The notes below the pieces were generated by a model. The model worked only from the letters and a program-made list of their open reading frames with translations, made no database searches and was not told the origin of the DNA. A stretch of 64,000 nucleotides of DNA from Paramoeba atlantica. Taxonomy: Eukaryota; Discosea. The stretch is from contig CDRNVI010000021.1 of the NCBI GenBank assembly GCA_977017575.1, forward strand, positions 558,001 to 622,000. The letters run 5' to 3'. Both the position numbers and the translations under genes were made by a program. Each line of letters opens with the position of its first letter. The stretch's first letter is position 1. Of this stretch, positions 1-9,615 are shown in pieces.

Positions 1-1409
1 GAGAAAAGAGTACATTTACCTCACTTTCTCCATTAAGCAACTCTTCATCTCTGGATTTCGCTTGCAATCCCTTGAATGATCAACGAGATTTGTTCGCCGG
101 TACATATTTGCATGATTTTTTATGTTGTGTTCTGTTCCTAATCCTCGCGAAGGACAACGACATTTCAACTTGTAAATTAGGCTTACATACACTTGCCTCA
201 ATTTGCTGTGCTCTATCTGATCTTGACTCGTCCATTTGGCAACAACTGAAGATTTTTACTGAGTCTTGTCAAAACTCTGAACTTTCTATTCCATTAGTAT
301 ACTTTGCTGGAGCGTTAGTTGACGCGATTACGACATCAAATGAAGCTTTTAGCGCAGAATGCGACGCATTCTTGTCTTTGTTCGAACGTATTCTCAAGAC
401 TATTATTTGGAGTAACATCGATCTAGAATACCGACCTCTTGCATCGATACTCTGTGGGTTATTCGTCATGAAATCTGATCTTCTCTACAACATTCCTCTT
501 CAAAGATTTTTAGGTTCTGCATGGAATTTCCTAATCAAATTCTCTTCAACTGCTCAAAAATCAAATGTATGTGTCTATGCCTTTAGAACTTGCAGCATCT
601 GTCTTTTACTCTCTCTTGAACCAAAATTTGCTGTTGATACAATAGAAAATGTTTGCAGCAAGGAACATAGGCAAAAGTGGGCAACAATTTTCTCCAATGG
701 TCTTTCTTCTGGCAACAAGACTATGATCAACGAAGTTTGCGCTTCTATTTTCTTGTGGCACGAAGCTTCTAAACATCATTCGAGAAAGTATTTCGCAGAA
801 TACCTCGAACGAATCTTGCATCACGCAGAGTCTATTTCGCACGACGGCGGTCGTACGATCTCGCTAAGTATTTATCAAAAACTTGTGCAAATTGCAGTTA
901 AAAATAGTATTAACGAAGATGTACATAGTGCATCGGTTCCGTTATACACTTTATATCGTCTCCACTATCCAGTTGGGTCAGAATCCTTGTTTTCTGAGGT
1001 TTCTGGACACCGAGCACATCATGTGTTACCTAAAAGTGATATTTCCTCCTGTTTGTTAGAACTGGTTTCGGCGACCCTTGACTGCTACTACTCCATACAG
1101 GAAAGCGCGACCATTTCTTTGGATCTGTTGAAGAACTCCTTCGCAAATCCAGATTCAAATCCGTTTTTAGAATATACAAAGATGGTTTATTCTTGGCCTG
1201 AGAAAAATCAGCGCCCTAGTACTTTCGAATGTTTGGCGGTTGTCACATTAAAGACATTAAACTTGTTGTCTTTTCATTGCGGTTCTATGAAACTTGAATC
1301 ATCATATCCTACTTTCAACAAAGTGCTATGTTCAATCGAAAACTTGGAACGTGTGAAAAAGCAGTTGTTACATCACGAACGGGACATTTTATTTTTCGAT
1401 GATGTTTAA
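1..1409 (+). CDS. Unidentified alpha-helical protein, 3' part
   Basis: The reading frame is open from base 3, before any ATG, so this is the 3' part of a gene that starts outside the window; about 468 residues are visible. The protein is rich in Leu, Ser and Cys and reads like a stack of amphipathic helices, as in ARM/HEAT-type scaffolds. I see no catalytic motif, membrane segment or low-complexity tail, and it ends in an acidic Asp-Asp-Val. I do not recognise the family. It lies on the same strand as every other host gene here and is followed by about 1.8 kb of repeat-rich spacer before MRTO4. A large HEAT-type protein would fit, but that is inference from composition only. Confidence 0.6.
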   Translation, partial: EKSTFTSLSPLSNSSSLDFACNPLNDQRDLFAGTYLHDFLCCVLFLILAKDNDISTCKLGLHTLASICCALSDLDSSIWQQLKIFTESCQNSELSIPLVYFAGALVDAITTSNEAFSAECDAFLSLFERILKTIIWSNIDLEYRPLASILCGLFVMKSDLLYNIPLQRFLGSAWNFLIKFSSTAQKSNVCVYAFRTCSICLLLSLEPKFAVDTIENVCSKEHRQKWATIFSNGLSSGNKTMINEVCASIFLWHEASKHHSRKYFAEYLERILHHAESISHDGGRTISLSIYQKLVQIAVKNSINEDVHSASVPLYTLYRLHYPVGSESLFSEVSGHRAHHVLPKSDISSCLLELVSATLDCYYSIQESATISLDLLKNSFANPDSNPFLEYTKMVYSWPEKNQRPSTFECLAVVTLKTLNLLSFHCGSMKLESSYPTFNKVLCSIENLERVKKQLLHHERDILFFDDV

Positions 1410-2324
1410 AAAATGTATTATGTGGCACGAACATTTATGCTTTTCGTGATCTTTTTTCTATGACATATTAGAGGGTTGAAACCTGTTAAGTTTTGCCGGG
1501 TTTTGCCAAGTTTTGCCTGGTTTTGCCTGGTTCTTATGGCAGTCTGTGACACTCATGGCAACCAGTGGCAGTCTGAACGGCCAAGTCATGTAGGGGGAAG
1601 AGTGGGGATGAAGCTCTTCACCAAGAGAACGAGATCTATCCAATGCTGCAAAAATGAGAAAAAAGTGTATAAAGAAATTCAAATTTCCGCAGGGTGGAGA
1701 TATCTTGAAACCACTGTATATGGTTAGTAGTGGACTGGAGCAGTCACCTCCCTTCATTATGGACATGTTTTCATCAACATGCTGATCTCTGTTCTTCGTG
1801 TATTCATTTTTTTGAGATGGACTTGATCGCCATCGAGAAGTAGTGTCCAATAGCTAGAAGAAGATGAAGGGTCTGTCGGCCTTTCCGGTGGCGAAAGTGA
1901 CGAAACAGATATCCAGGAAATCTATGTGGCTACCAGTGGTAGTGAAGCTGGAGAACCAGAGGACACTTCCGACTACTGAATTTTTTTTGATAATGTTTGA
2001 GTAATTGTCACAGCCTGAGGTGAATTTTTTTCAATTATCATTCTCAATGAAAGGGGGTGTAGTTATTGTGCCGGGAGGAGGGGGGGCACAATAACCCGGA
2101 ACTCGGTTTACATGTACTATATTCTATTATGTTTTTGTTTTCATTATTCTTACTCCAATTCGTGATGATCACACTGTTTGACGCAGTTGTTTCGAAATTA
2201 CTTTTGTTCATGAAAAATGCAGCATTTTGCTTCCTGAAAAGCTCCCGCAAAGTATACTGGTAAGTAATGTATTTCATAAGTAATGTATTTCGTTAGAATC
2301 ATACAAAATAATGTTAGTAACGGT
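1410..2324. other. Spacer with repeat remnants
   Basis: There is no convincing gene. A degenerate GTTTTGCC-type tandem stretch begins at about 1468 and recurs at 10526. At 1851-1979 a short acidic reading frame ends at a stop without a good start; it looks like the decayed end of an ORF. A G-rich tract lies near 2080. Confidence 0.4.
1468..1545 (+). repeat. GTTTTGCC-type dispersed repeat, copy 1
   Basis: It begins GAGGGTTGAAACCTG and continues as imperfect tandem units of AAGTTTTGCC/GGTTTTGCC. A second copy with the same opening lies at 10526-10585. Both sit shortly downstream of a stop codon. Function is unknown. Confidence 0.6.
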
Positions 2325-2837
2325 TACCGGGCGTTACTTAATTACGGTTGCCCTTAATTACAGTTTTTACCTAATTACGGTTAATCTATTTAAGATTTAA
2401 ACTGACATTTTTATTTTCCGAGCAAAATATTTTTATGCGCCCTGTGACTGGAATATCGGGAAGCAGAAAGTCGCCTGGGCGAGGAATAGAGCGACTGGCA
2501 TTCCTCGTACAATGTGGAATGCGCCACCATCAGATAATTGCATTACGAGGGGCTTGGAAACATTATAGCTTGGACTTGGCTGCGGGGAACGCAACGATGA
2601 TGCGGATACCACTAGAAGAAAGCTACAACGCACTTTCAAATCTAGTTGATTCGAATCTAGTTGATGATTAATTGTTATCGTTTCATTGATGTTGAAATTC
2701 GTTGCGGTCTTTGCATAACCCATTTTCTCTATTTACGGAATTTCTTAATTACGGTTACTCCCTAATTACGGTTAACCGATTTAAGGTTAAAATCGACGAA
2801 ATTTTAACCGTTAATCGTAATTAAGTAACGCCCGGTA
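2325..2837. mobile_element. MITE-like element A (TA-flanked, about 513 bp)
   Basis: The two ends are inverted copies of TACCGGGCGTTACTTAATTA, with TA at both outer edges. Inside each end the motif CTTAATTACGGTT is repeated about three times, like clustered transposase-binding sites. The middle holds no transposase; a 78-codon frame there looks like chance. This is a non-autonomous DNA element by structure. TA duplication suggests Tc1/mariner-type mobilisation, but no partner transposase is identified. Confidence 0.75.
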
Positions 2838-2859
2838 GTATCAGTACACTATGATGCAT

Positions 2860-2976
2860 AATTTTTTTGTCGCTCCGTTAAACGCGGTGGTTGTTTTCAA
2901 CATACATAGAAATGACTCATGCTGCGAGCTTCGCGTTGAAAACTGCCACCGCGTCTAACGAAGCGACTAAAAAAGA
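2860..2976. repeat. Long inverted-repeat hairpin
   Basis: Arms at 2869-2901 and 2935-2967 are about 33 nt each and match with a few differences, around a 33-nt loop; T and A runs extend the pairing outward. It abuts the SINE-like repeat on its right. It is either a tiny MITE or part of a composite with the SINE-like unit, since the related copy near 48.87 kb carries a similar GGCGGTGGTTGTT segment. Confidence 0.6.
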
Positions 2977-3116
2977 AAAATTGCGGGGGTTTTACAACCT
3001 CTGCCTCTCCCTTCTTTATGGTGTCCGGGGTAGGGTGGATCGAGGATAATCTTCGATTTGGGGGCAAATAGTTGTGCTTAAAAACGTAGGTCTCGGGATT
3101 CGAGCTGCAGTAACTA
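2975..3116 (-). repeat. SINE-like repeat family B, copy 1
   Basis: The reverse complement matches 49005-49160 over about 140 nt, including CCCCGGACACCA and AAGAAGGGAGAGGCAGAGGT. A tRNA-like GCTCGAATCCCGAG segment lies at one end, resembling a B box. The copy ends about 70 nt before the MRTO4 start, so it may supply part of that 5' leader. Confidence 0.6.
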
Positions 3117-3186
3117 TTAAATATCACTTAAATCAGAAAGTGTCGTTTTTTTCGAAAAGTTTTTTAGATACACAAATTGTTCGTCA

Positions 3187-3870
3187 ATGCCTCGATCGAA
3201 ACGCGTTCGCGTTGAGCACCTAACCCGGAGCAAGCCGAAAGGCCGATCTCATAAGGAAACCCTTATCGAAACCATACGAGAAGCTCTAAAGGAATATCCG
3301 CATCTTTATACATTTGATTATACTAATCTCCGGGCCAGTTTTCTTAAGCAAATTCGTTTAGAGCGACAGGCAGATAGTCGGATGTTTATGGGAAGTAATC
3401 GTGTTATGGCCGTCGCGTTAGGCCGCAACGAAGAGGAGAGTGTTGCACCAAATATATACAAACTTGTTCGTTTCTTAAAAGGGAGCGTTGGTTTGCTTTT
3501 CACGAGACTTTCAAAAAATGAAATAAAGACTTTCTTTCATGAAACTTTCGTACGAGAAGATTTTGCCCGTACTGGGGCACTCGCAACTCATGACTTTGTC
3601 ATACCCTCGGGTTCTCTTTCAACGGAAACATTTCCTCATAACATGAGTGAGCAATTAGCGCATTTAGGTCTTCCGGTGAAATTAGACCATGGAGTAATTC
3701 ATGTGCGCGAGGATACTCCAGTTTGCACCAAAGGGTGTGCTCTTACAAGTAATGCCGCGCAGTTATTAAAGCTTTGGGGAATTCGAATGTGTACATTTCG
3801 CATTACTCTGACAGCGCATTGGACGAATGGTGTAGCTAGGCAAATCGTCGCTCCTTCAGGACATTCCTAA
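3187..3870 (+). CDS. MRTO4: Ribosome assembly factor MRTO4/Mrt4
   Basis: The 227-residue product matches the Mrt4 family over its whole length: the MPRSKR start, the SRMFMGSNRVMAVALGR block (about 61-77), VGLLFT, the LGLP segment and the C-terminal VCTKG...LKLWG region. Mrt4 is the nucleolar paralogue of stalk protein P0. It holds the P0 site on pre-60S particles until it is exchanged for P0 in late assembly. Length fits the family (human 239, yeast 236). A T-run ending in AG (TTTTTTAG, near 3168) lies about 19 nt before the ATG and looks like a trans-splice acceptor. Downstream is COX17 on the same strand. P0 itself is excluded because the ribosomal stalk tail is absent. Confidence 0.93.
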   Translation: MPRSKRVRVEHLTRSKPKGRSHKETLIETIREALKEYPHLYTFDYTNLRASFLKQIRLERQADSRMFMGSNRVMAVALGRNEEESVAPNIYKLVRFLKGSVGLLFTRLSKNEIKTFFHETFVREDFARTGALATHDFVIPSGSLSTETFPHNMSEQLAHLGLPVKLDHGVIHVREDTPVCTKGCALTSNAAQLLKLWGIRMCTFRITLTAHWTNGVARQIVAPSGHS

Positions 3871-4271
3871 AGCACAATCAGTAACGAATTAAATGCTATA
3901 TTATCACTCTCATTTGAAGTACGATTTCCATATATTCTCTTTTTCTAATACTATTCTAATTCTCCTATTAAATTTGTATACTATACAGACGTATACAGAC
4001 TCGGGCTGTATGTCCGAAATATTGCTCGTCTATTTTTTTGTTTTTTCTGCGTAAAAATGGGGCTCAACATCTTTAATGCACTCAGCGAGGTTGTGAAAAC
4101 AAGCCTATTTAGTTCAGGAATTCGCTAGTCTAAGTTAGTAACAAAATCTATTTTACATACAAGCATGTATTTCCACGTACCATATAGGTGATAAAACTTT
4201 TTCAATAACTTCTCTGTCGTATTTCGTGTGTCTCTTGCTATAACTTTTTTGTTGTATTTCCTTTTTTGCTG
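3871..4271. other. Intergenic spacer MRTO4-COX17
   Basis: AT-rich, with T-rich tracts but no RNA gene or repeat that I can identify. It would hold the MRTO4 3' UTR and the COX17 leader. Confidence 0.4.
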
Positions 4272-4532
4272 ATGCTCTCTCCAATCCAAGGAGAAACCTC
4301 TTCACCCGAAAGTGAAAATCAATACAATGTTCCTGACAAATCGACGAAGACACCAACTTGCAAAATATGCTGTGCTTGCCCAATAGAACGCAGAGAACGA
4401 GATGAATGCATCTTGCTCAACGAGGACAGGAAGAAGTGCGTGCGACAGATAGAAAACTTTTATAGTTGTCTTCTACGAGAAGGGTTTACCCAGGAAGAAG
4501 TGTCAAAACTCCGGAAAAACACTAGATCATAG
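4272..4532 (+). CDS. COX17: COX17, mitochondrial copper chaperone
   Basis: This 86-residue protein carries the full Cox17 signature. Cys33-Cys34 is the copper-binding pair, inside KICCACP. It is followed by two CX9C motifs (Cys36-Cys46 and Cys56-Cys66) that form the intermembrane-space coiled-coil-helix-coiled-coil-helix fold. Cox17 hands Cu(I) to Sco1 and Cox11 for cytochrome c oxidase assembly and is imported by the Mia40 disulfide relay. The N-terminal 29 residues are longer and more acidic than in human Cox17 (63 aa). I place the start at the first ATG (4272); the frame is open slightly upstream without another ATG. Presence of COX17 implies a respiring mitochondrion. Confidence 0.93.
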   Translation: MLSPIQGETSSPESENQYNVPDKSTKTPTCKICCACPIERRERDECILLNEDRKKCVRQIENFYSCLLREGFTQEEVSKLRKNTRS

Positions 4533-4651
4533 CATAATATACCTTCATACACATACGCACGTACACATACGTACGTTTATGTAACCGTAGTACGCCACTA
4601 TCTGGGAGAGAACATTTTTCTTGGACCTCCATTTTTGAATTATTCTTTCGA

Positions 4652-4666
4652 CAAATATTTTTTCAG
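4652..4666 (+). promoter_or_regulatory. Candidate trans-splice acceptor of eIF3d
   Basis: The tract CAAATATTTTTTCAG lies about 50 nt before the eIF3d ATG. A T-run ending in CAG with no later AG-rich competitor fits an acceptor. Inference from motif only. Confidence 0.4.
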
Positions 4667-4717
4667 GAATTAGTCATCATAAAAATTGTAATTGTTAAAA
4701 GAACCTTGTTTTGTACT

Positions 4718-6328
4718 ATGCATTCTGACGGACGTTGCGACTTACAACTTCCTCCTCTGGCGTATAACACTTCTGGATGGGGTCCGCTACCAACGAAAGA
4801 GACTTTTTTAGATGTCCCCGTGGTTCCGATTACTCGGGTCGATCACTCCTACAAGGCTTGTGATTGGATTGGGATTACACCGTATGGCCAGAACGCAATG
4901 CGTGAGGTAGTAGAGGCCGAGGATGCTTTTGAGGTGGTCGACATTGGCAAGAAAAAGAAGAAAAAGTCTACAGGCGGTTTGCCACCCAAACCCGCGCAAC
5001 GGAACTTCGCCACTGCGGGGAAGCGTCCCGAAAGCAAACAACGAGGCGTAACTGACGCGCGTAAAGCGAGAGGGGGTAATCCCGGCCGTCCCCGTCATCT
5101 GGGAGATCAATCCGTCGGTCACCTCTCCTCTGTTCTTATTCGCGACCGGTGGGAGGCAAAGCACCGGATCCCGTTGAACACCTTAGAACGCAGTGGGGTT
5201 CACGTCTCCGTGTCTCCTGCCGAAGACCTCTCCTATCACGGTCACCTTCACACCTTCGATACTTCATTCGACTTTGTTAGTCCGTTAAAGCCGGTTCCCG
5301 TGAGAGCCCCCCCACGGACCCACCCCCACGTGTCACCTCTGGAGGACGAGGTGCTGCGTGAAATCGTGATGGCACGAGGTGAGGAGCAGGACGAACGTCT
5401 GTGTGTGGTGACCAATGAGAGTATCTTATCTACTCTACTCACGGCCCCCCGTAGTATCTTCTCCTGGGACGTAAAGGTCACGCGGGCTGGCCAAGTACTG
5501 TTTTTGGACTGGCGTGGAGATGACGACCTCGCGGATGCCTACACGGTAGATGAGACTTCCACTTGTCCCCCTGTTGACTCCGGTGAGGCCCCTCTGAGGG
5601 ATATTAACTCAGCGAGTAGTCTCTCCAAGGAAGCCACCAAACTCTGCCGGGATCTGACGCAAATGTTAGTAAACCCAAAGCAGCGCGCCAAGCTCACCCG
5701 GGAGGTTCCGCGTCACAAGAATGTATTTGATGCCACAGTTGAGGAGGGAGAAGACCCGGTGGCCTCAACAACATATCTGTATCGTCAATGGACGCTGCGC
5801 CGGGCCTCGGCACCGGACATTGTAGTCATATGCCGATGCCAAGTAGATGCCGTGCTGAAATCCGCCCCGAATAAACCAGGGGAGTTGTTACGTGTGTTTA
5901 CGTTAAACGAGCACAGTGGAAACGAATGGAAAAACAAAATGCAAACCGGTCGGGGTGCCGTTCTTGCACATTTCATCAAGACGAATGCGTGTAAGTTTAC
6001 TCGATGGGCGACAATGGCTACTCTTTCAGGCGTGGATAACGTAAAACTGGCCTACGCCACGCGATCCCTCTACAATAGCAACACCTCTCACCAGTTTCTA
6101 GGGCTTGACACAAAGCCTCCTAGTGAACTGGCAGCACAGGTGGGGTTGAACATGGGGAAGATGTGGAGTGCGTTCTGTGTGCTTGTGGATGCCACACTGG
6201 AGCTTGGGGACGGCAGTTACATGTTGGTTCGAGAAGCTGGAAAGGGAATGCTTACCCTGTATGATCTTGGGGACAGCGAAGATGAAGAAGAGCAAGGGGA
6301 GGTCTCGGAGGAAGAGGAAGATGCCTAG
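4718..6328 (+). CDS. EIF3D: eIF3 subunit D (eIF3d/Moe1)
   Basis: The 536-residue product aligns with eIF3d throughout. It has the N-terminal SGWGP (19-23) and DWIG blocks, a DRWEAKHRIPL segment, SILSTLLTAPRSIFSWD (cap-binding domain start), the YRQWTLRR block, TLNEHSGNEWKNK, RGAVLAHFIKTNACKFTRWA, and a Glu/Asp-rich C-terminus. eIF3d sits at the edge of the eIF3 complex and can bind the mRNA 5' cap directly. Length matches human (548). The first ATG in frame is 4718; the open frame upstream starts only with a TTG. The gene is clearly richer in G+C than its neighbours, mostly at third positions. A lysine run at about residues 74-81 matches the N-terminal RNA-binding region of the family. Confidence 0.95.
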   Translation: MHSDGRCDLQLPPLAYNTSGWGPLPTKETFLDVPVVPITRVDHSYKACDWIGITPYGQNAMREVVEAEDAFEVVDIGKKKKKKSTGGLPPKPAQRNFATAGKRPESKQRGVTDARKARGGNPGRPRHLGDQSVGHLSSVLIRDRWEAKHRIPLNTLERSGVHVSVSPAEDLSYHGHLHTFDTSFDFVSPLKPVPVRAPPRTHPHVSPLEDEVLREIVMARGEEQDERLCVVTNESILSTLLTAPRSIFSWDVKVTRAGQVLFLDWRGDDDLADAYTVDETSTCPPVDSGEAPLRDINSASSLSKEATKLCRDLTQMLVNPKQRAKLTREVPRHKNVFDATVEEGEDPVASTTYLYRQWTLRRASAPDIVVICRCQVDAVLKSAPNKPGELLRVFTLNEHSGNEWKNKMQTGRGAVLAHFIKTNACKFTRWATMATLSGVDNVKLAYATRSLYNSNTSHQFLGLDTKPPSELAAQVGLNMGKMWSAFCVLVDATLELGDGSYMLVREAGKGMLTLYDLGDSEDEEEQGEVSEEEEDA

Positions 6329-6721
6329 GCAGTGACGAATGGATCATATAGAATGCGCAACTGAATGTTGAATGGATAAGACGACATTGGGCCTTAGTCT
6401 GCTGAAAAATGCAATTTTGTTCTTTCTTTGTAAAGTCTACTTATTATTTAGCGCAGCATTTGGATAAGGAGGGGATCAGCTTTAAGAATTTTTCTAAGAC
6501 TTTTTACCTACAATTTATGCCTTTTAATATTGCTTTCGCAGAGCCAATATACACGGGAACATCAATACATCTTGTATCTCGTGTATATCTTATAGGACAT
6601 GACAGTTTTCACAATCTCTTACATTTTTTACTTCAAAAAAGACATCTTTACCTCCCAACCCCAATCTTCCACGTTCCCTCCATCTCCCTTTACCCATCCT
6701 CCTCCCTATTCCCCCCACCCC
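6329..6721. other. Intergenic spacer eIF3d-SSF1
   Basis: The 5' part is AT-rich; a strong C/T-rich tract begins near 6640 and runs into the SSF1 start. The frame reads open through much of this spacer, but the composition shows no protein features. Confidence 0.35.
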
Positions 6722-7979
6722 ATGCCCTACAAAGGAAAACGTCGCAAGAAGCGTCGCACCCATCTCACCCAACCCCCACCACCCCCCTCCTCCCCCTCCC
6801 CCACCACCCCCTCCCCTGCCCCCCTCCCCTGCTCCCTCCTCTACCACCACGGCCCCGCGGACCCCACCATGGACCGCCTCATCCGGGACTGCCGCAAGGC
6901 CCTCGCCCCCCACACCCTCTCCCACCTCCCCCCCCCACTCCCGCCACCCCCTGCGCGACCTCCTCGCGCTCGCCCCCGCGCTACGGCTCACCCACCTGTT
7001 TAAGTTCGCCAGCCCCCCGCGCGGGCCCACGCTCGCGCTCTCGCGCCTCCCCCACGGCCCCACGCTGTGCTTCCGGGTCCAGTCCTACACCCCGGGGAGC
7101 GGGGTGGTGGTGGGGAGGGGGGCACGGACCCGGGGGTGCGCGGGGGGGCAGCGGCAGTACCAGTACCCCCCGCTGGTGATGTGTAACGGGTTTGGGCGCG
7201 AGGGGGGGGTAGTTTGTGAGGAGGATGAAGAGGGTTCCGTCCCTACCCATAGAGAAGAAAAAAAGAAGTGGGTTTCAGGTTCGCGACTTCGCCCGGAGCT
7301 TGCGCTGACGTTGGAGATGTTGCAGTCGATGGTTCCGGAGCCCATGGTGGAGCGTCGTAGTGATTTGAGTCACATTCACCGTGTGGTGTTGTTTCATTTA
7401 ATGAAGCCCGGGGAGGTGGAGCGTGTGGAGGGGGGGAAGGAGGAGGAGGGGAGAGGGGAGGAAAAGACGCCTGTGGTGTTGGAGATGCGGCATTATACGG
7501 TACAGTCCCGTCCCACGGGGTTGAATCGGAGTATTGCGAAGCTCTCGGGGGGGAATGTCCCGGAGAGTTTTTCGTATGCGGAGAGTTTGTCCGAGGCGTT
7601 GAGTGCGGGGCCTGGGGGAGCTTCGGATACGGAGGGGGAAGGGGAGAATGTTGAACTTCCGCCCGCGCTGACGTTTCGTCGGCAGAAGGGTTCGCTCCGG
7701 GTGAAGCTGGTAGAACTGGGTCCCCGGCTCAGTTTGAGACTGCTCAAGGTGGAGAGCGGGGTGTGTGGGGGCGAAGTGATTTGGCATAGTTACGTTTCCA
7801 AGACCCCAGCAGAGGTGGCGCTCCTGGAGGAGAAAGCCCGTCACACCCGACGCGAGAACAAACGTCGGGCAAGGGAACGAGAAAAACAAAAGGCGGAGAA
7901 AGACGGAAAAGGTGTGGATAAAAAGCGTGAGACAACTAAACGCAGTGCTCCGTCGTTTGAAGAGTCTCCCGCACCGTAA
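6722..7979 (+). CDS. SSF1: Ribosome biogenesis protein SSF1/PPAN (Brix), apparent frameshift
   Basis: The N-terminal part, read from ATG 6722 (MPYKGKRRKKRRTHL, then CRKALAPHTLSHL), matches Ssf1/PPAN. After a 9-C run at 6928-6936 the homology moves to the next frame: LRDLLALAP, LTHLFKF, PRGPTLAL, YPPLVMCNGFG, then VELGPRLSLRLLKVESGVC and a Lys/Arg-rich tail. Ssf1 joins pre-60S particles with Rrp15 and Rrp14 and is needed for 27S pre-rRNA processing. One base too many in the C run explains the shift. A sequencing or assembly error at a homopolymer is the likeliest cause; polymerase slippage or recent decay are alternatives. The first half is extremely G+C-rich, with long proline-coding C runs, unlike the second half. 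The GTG at 7104 is not a real start, since homology runs upstream of it. Confidence 0.88.
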
Positions 7980-8374
7980 GTCGCATTTAATGTAGTAGTG
8001 AAGATTTCAAAAGGAACAGATTTTCTAAAAACACTACTCACAATCAAGATCTGTAATTGAAGTGCTGCAATCACTTCACTACTTTGTCGATATGAATATT
8101 AAAATAGGTATGACGGACATTTTCGTTGTATGCTATCATACGCCGCACGCGCTTTTATAGAAGAATTAAAAGGGTATTGATTTCTTATTTTACGATACTC
8201 TGGTGAGGGATTTCACGTGATCTCGAGTTGACTCTTACCGACAGTCCCTCACATTTCTCAAAACTCTTATGAATTTCTCAAAAAAGTATAAGAACTCTAG
8301 CAGAAAGTTGCTTTATGAATTGGCGTCGTTCATCGGTTTATACTTAAATTTCTCCTTGAATATCTTCTGATTAC
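7980..8374. other. Intergenic spacer, AT-rich
   Basis: No gene, RNA or repeat recognised. Confidence 0.4.
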
Positions 8375-9223
8375 ATGCCTGCACGCGCACCATTGAAATC
8401 CTTAAATAAGACGTCTGACTCAGCCCAAGTTAGATCATCAACGCCGCGTACTGAAATCGCGCCTTCCCCTCGAAAGCAGGAATGGGAGGAGCTTCAGGGT
8501 TATCTCCAAAAGCTTTTGGATTCAACCAAAGGTGAAGAAATTTGGCATCGCACCCATCACCGCAATATTTTGCGCATGGGAGAAGTGGTGAACAATATTC
8601 GGGAAAAGGTCGATCCTTCATTGCCTTCAATAGATCTTGAGCAGCCTCCATTCGAGCTTTCCGATTCCCATAATTCGAATTGCACTAAGATACACACACT
8701 TCCAGAGTGCTCAAGAGCTCTTCCATTGATGTCTTCCACCACCCCGCTCCCCACGGATGCCGCTGAACTCTCTTTGCATTCGACAATCTCAAAGGCCTTC
8801 GAAAAAGGGACAACAACGCATTGTCTTGAGCTGCATGAGAAACTACATGCCATAAAAAGTGCTCAGCAATTTCAAGAACTTGACGCTGGGCATTTTGAAA
8901 TGTTGATTCCGCTTCTCCAGCACTGGATTTGTGTCTCTCTTCGTGAGCAAGATAAATTGACGCGACGAAAGAACCTCTCGCAGCGCGCACGATCTCGTCC
9001 CACCACAGAACAAAACATTTGCTGCGGATTTTTGTTGCTTTACGAGGGTGTACGATGCTTTCCACATGTAGTGACGCACGCCGCTCACAGGCCTACGATG
9101 AGGGAATTCTACAGCGCATTGATGAATTTATCCGAGGACAGCACTCGTCGTGATGCATGCGGACTCGCAGGAACAGACCTGGTGGGATTTTGTGAACATT
9201 TACGTTTTATTTGTGGCATTTAG
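8375..9223 (+). CDS. Unidentified protein, 282 residues
   Basis: A clean reading frame from ATG to stop with codon use like its neighbours. The first 35 residues are Ser/Thr/Pro/Lys-rich and probably disordered. A helical segment with WEELQGYLQKLLDST follows, then a linker, then a helical region around residues 150-235 (HCLELHEKL, FEMLIPLLQHWICVSLREQDKL) with a basic patch. No membrane segment, signal peptide or catalytic motif is evident. I do not recognise the family. Its place between SSF1 and an LRR gene gives no functional clue. Confidence 0.65.
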   Translation: MPARAPLKSLNKTSDSAQVRSSTPRTEIAPSPRKQEWEELQGYLQKLLDSTKGEEIWHRTHHRNILRMGEVVNNIREKVDPSLPSIDLEQPPFELSDSHNSNCTKIHTLPECSRALPLMSSTTPLPTDAAELSLHSTISKAFEKGTTTHCLELHEKLHAIKSAQQFQELDAGHFEMLIPLLQHWICVSLREQDKLTRRKNLSQRARSRPTTEQNICCGFLLLYEGVRCFPHVVTHAAHRPTMREFYSALMNLSEDSTRRDACGLAGTDLVGFCEHLRFICGI

Positions 9224-9615
9224 GGATGATACGTTTATTTTTTTGTAGAATATGTTTTTTTTACGAATTAGGTGTCACAACCCTACTTGTACTGTTGTTA
9301 CAAAAAACAATCTGGGAAATTCCACTTATGGAAACTCTTGCTTTCTGTTGTACAGCTTGCCGCGTACTACTACTTGCCAAATGTTTTTTTTAAAGTTGTT
9401 AATGTTTTTACTCTGGGACTCATCACATAATACATGTACATTGTGTGTTCAGCACTTTGGTACGCTTGTTTTGTTATATGGCGCATAAAACCTGAATGCT
9501 GTACTTCGATTTTTACATTATATCCTCCAAGTACTCTTGCATGAGAAAATCTCACGTTTGCTTGTTTTTATCTTTAAAAGCATTCTTTTCTTTTTTCAAA
9601 GCTGTATTTCTGAAT
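9224..9615. other. Intergenic spacer with T-rich acceptor tract
   Basis: Short overlapping frames here have no conserved features. The tract TTTTCTTTTTTCAAAG, ending near 9600, is a good trans-splice acceptor candidate for the next gene. Confidence 0.4.

Noticed and set aside
1458-1850. 130-codon minus-strand ORF
   Set aside because: It covers a dispersed repeat and has random composition.
7104-7979. Separate gene starting at GTG 7104
   Set aside because: SSF1 homology continues upstream of this codon in the same frame and then in the neighbouring frame, so it is the middle of SSF1.
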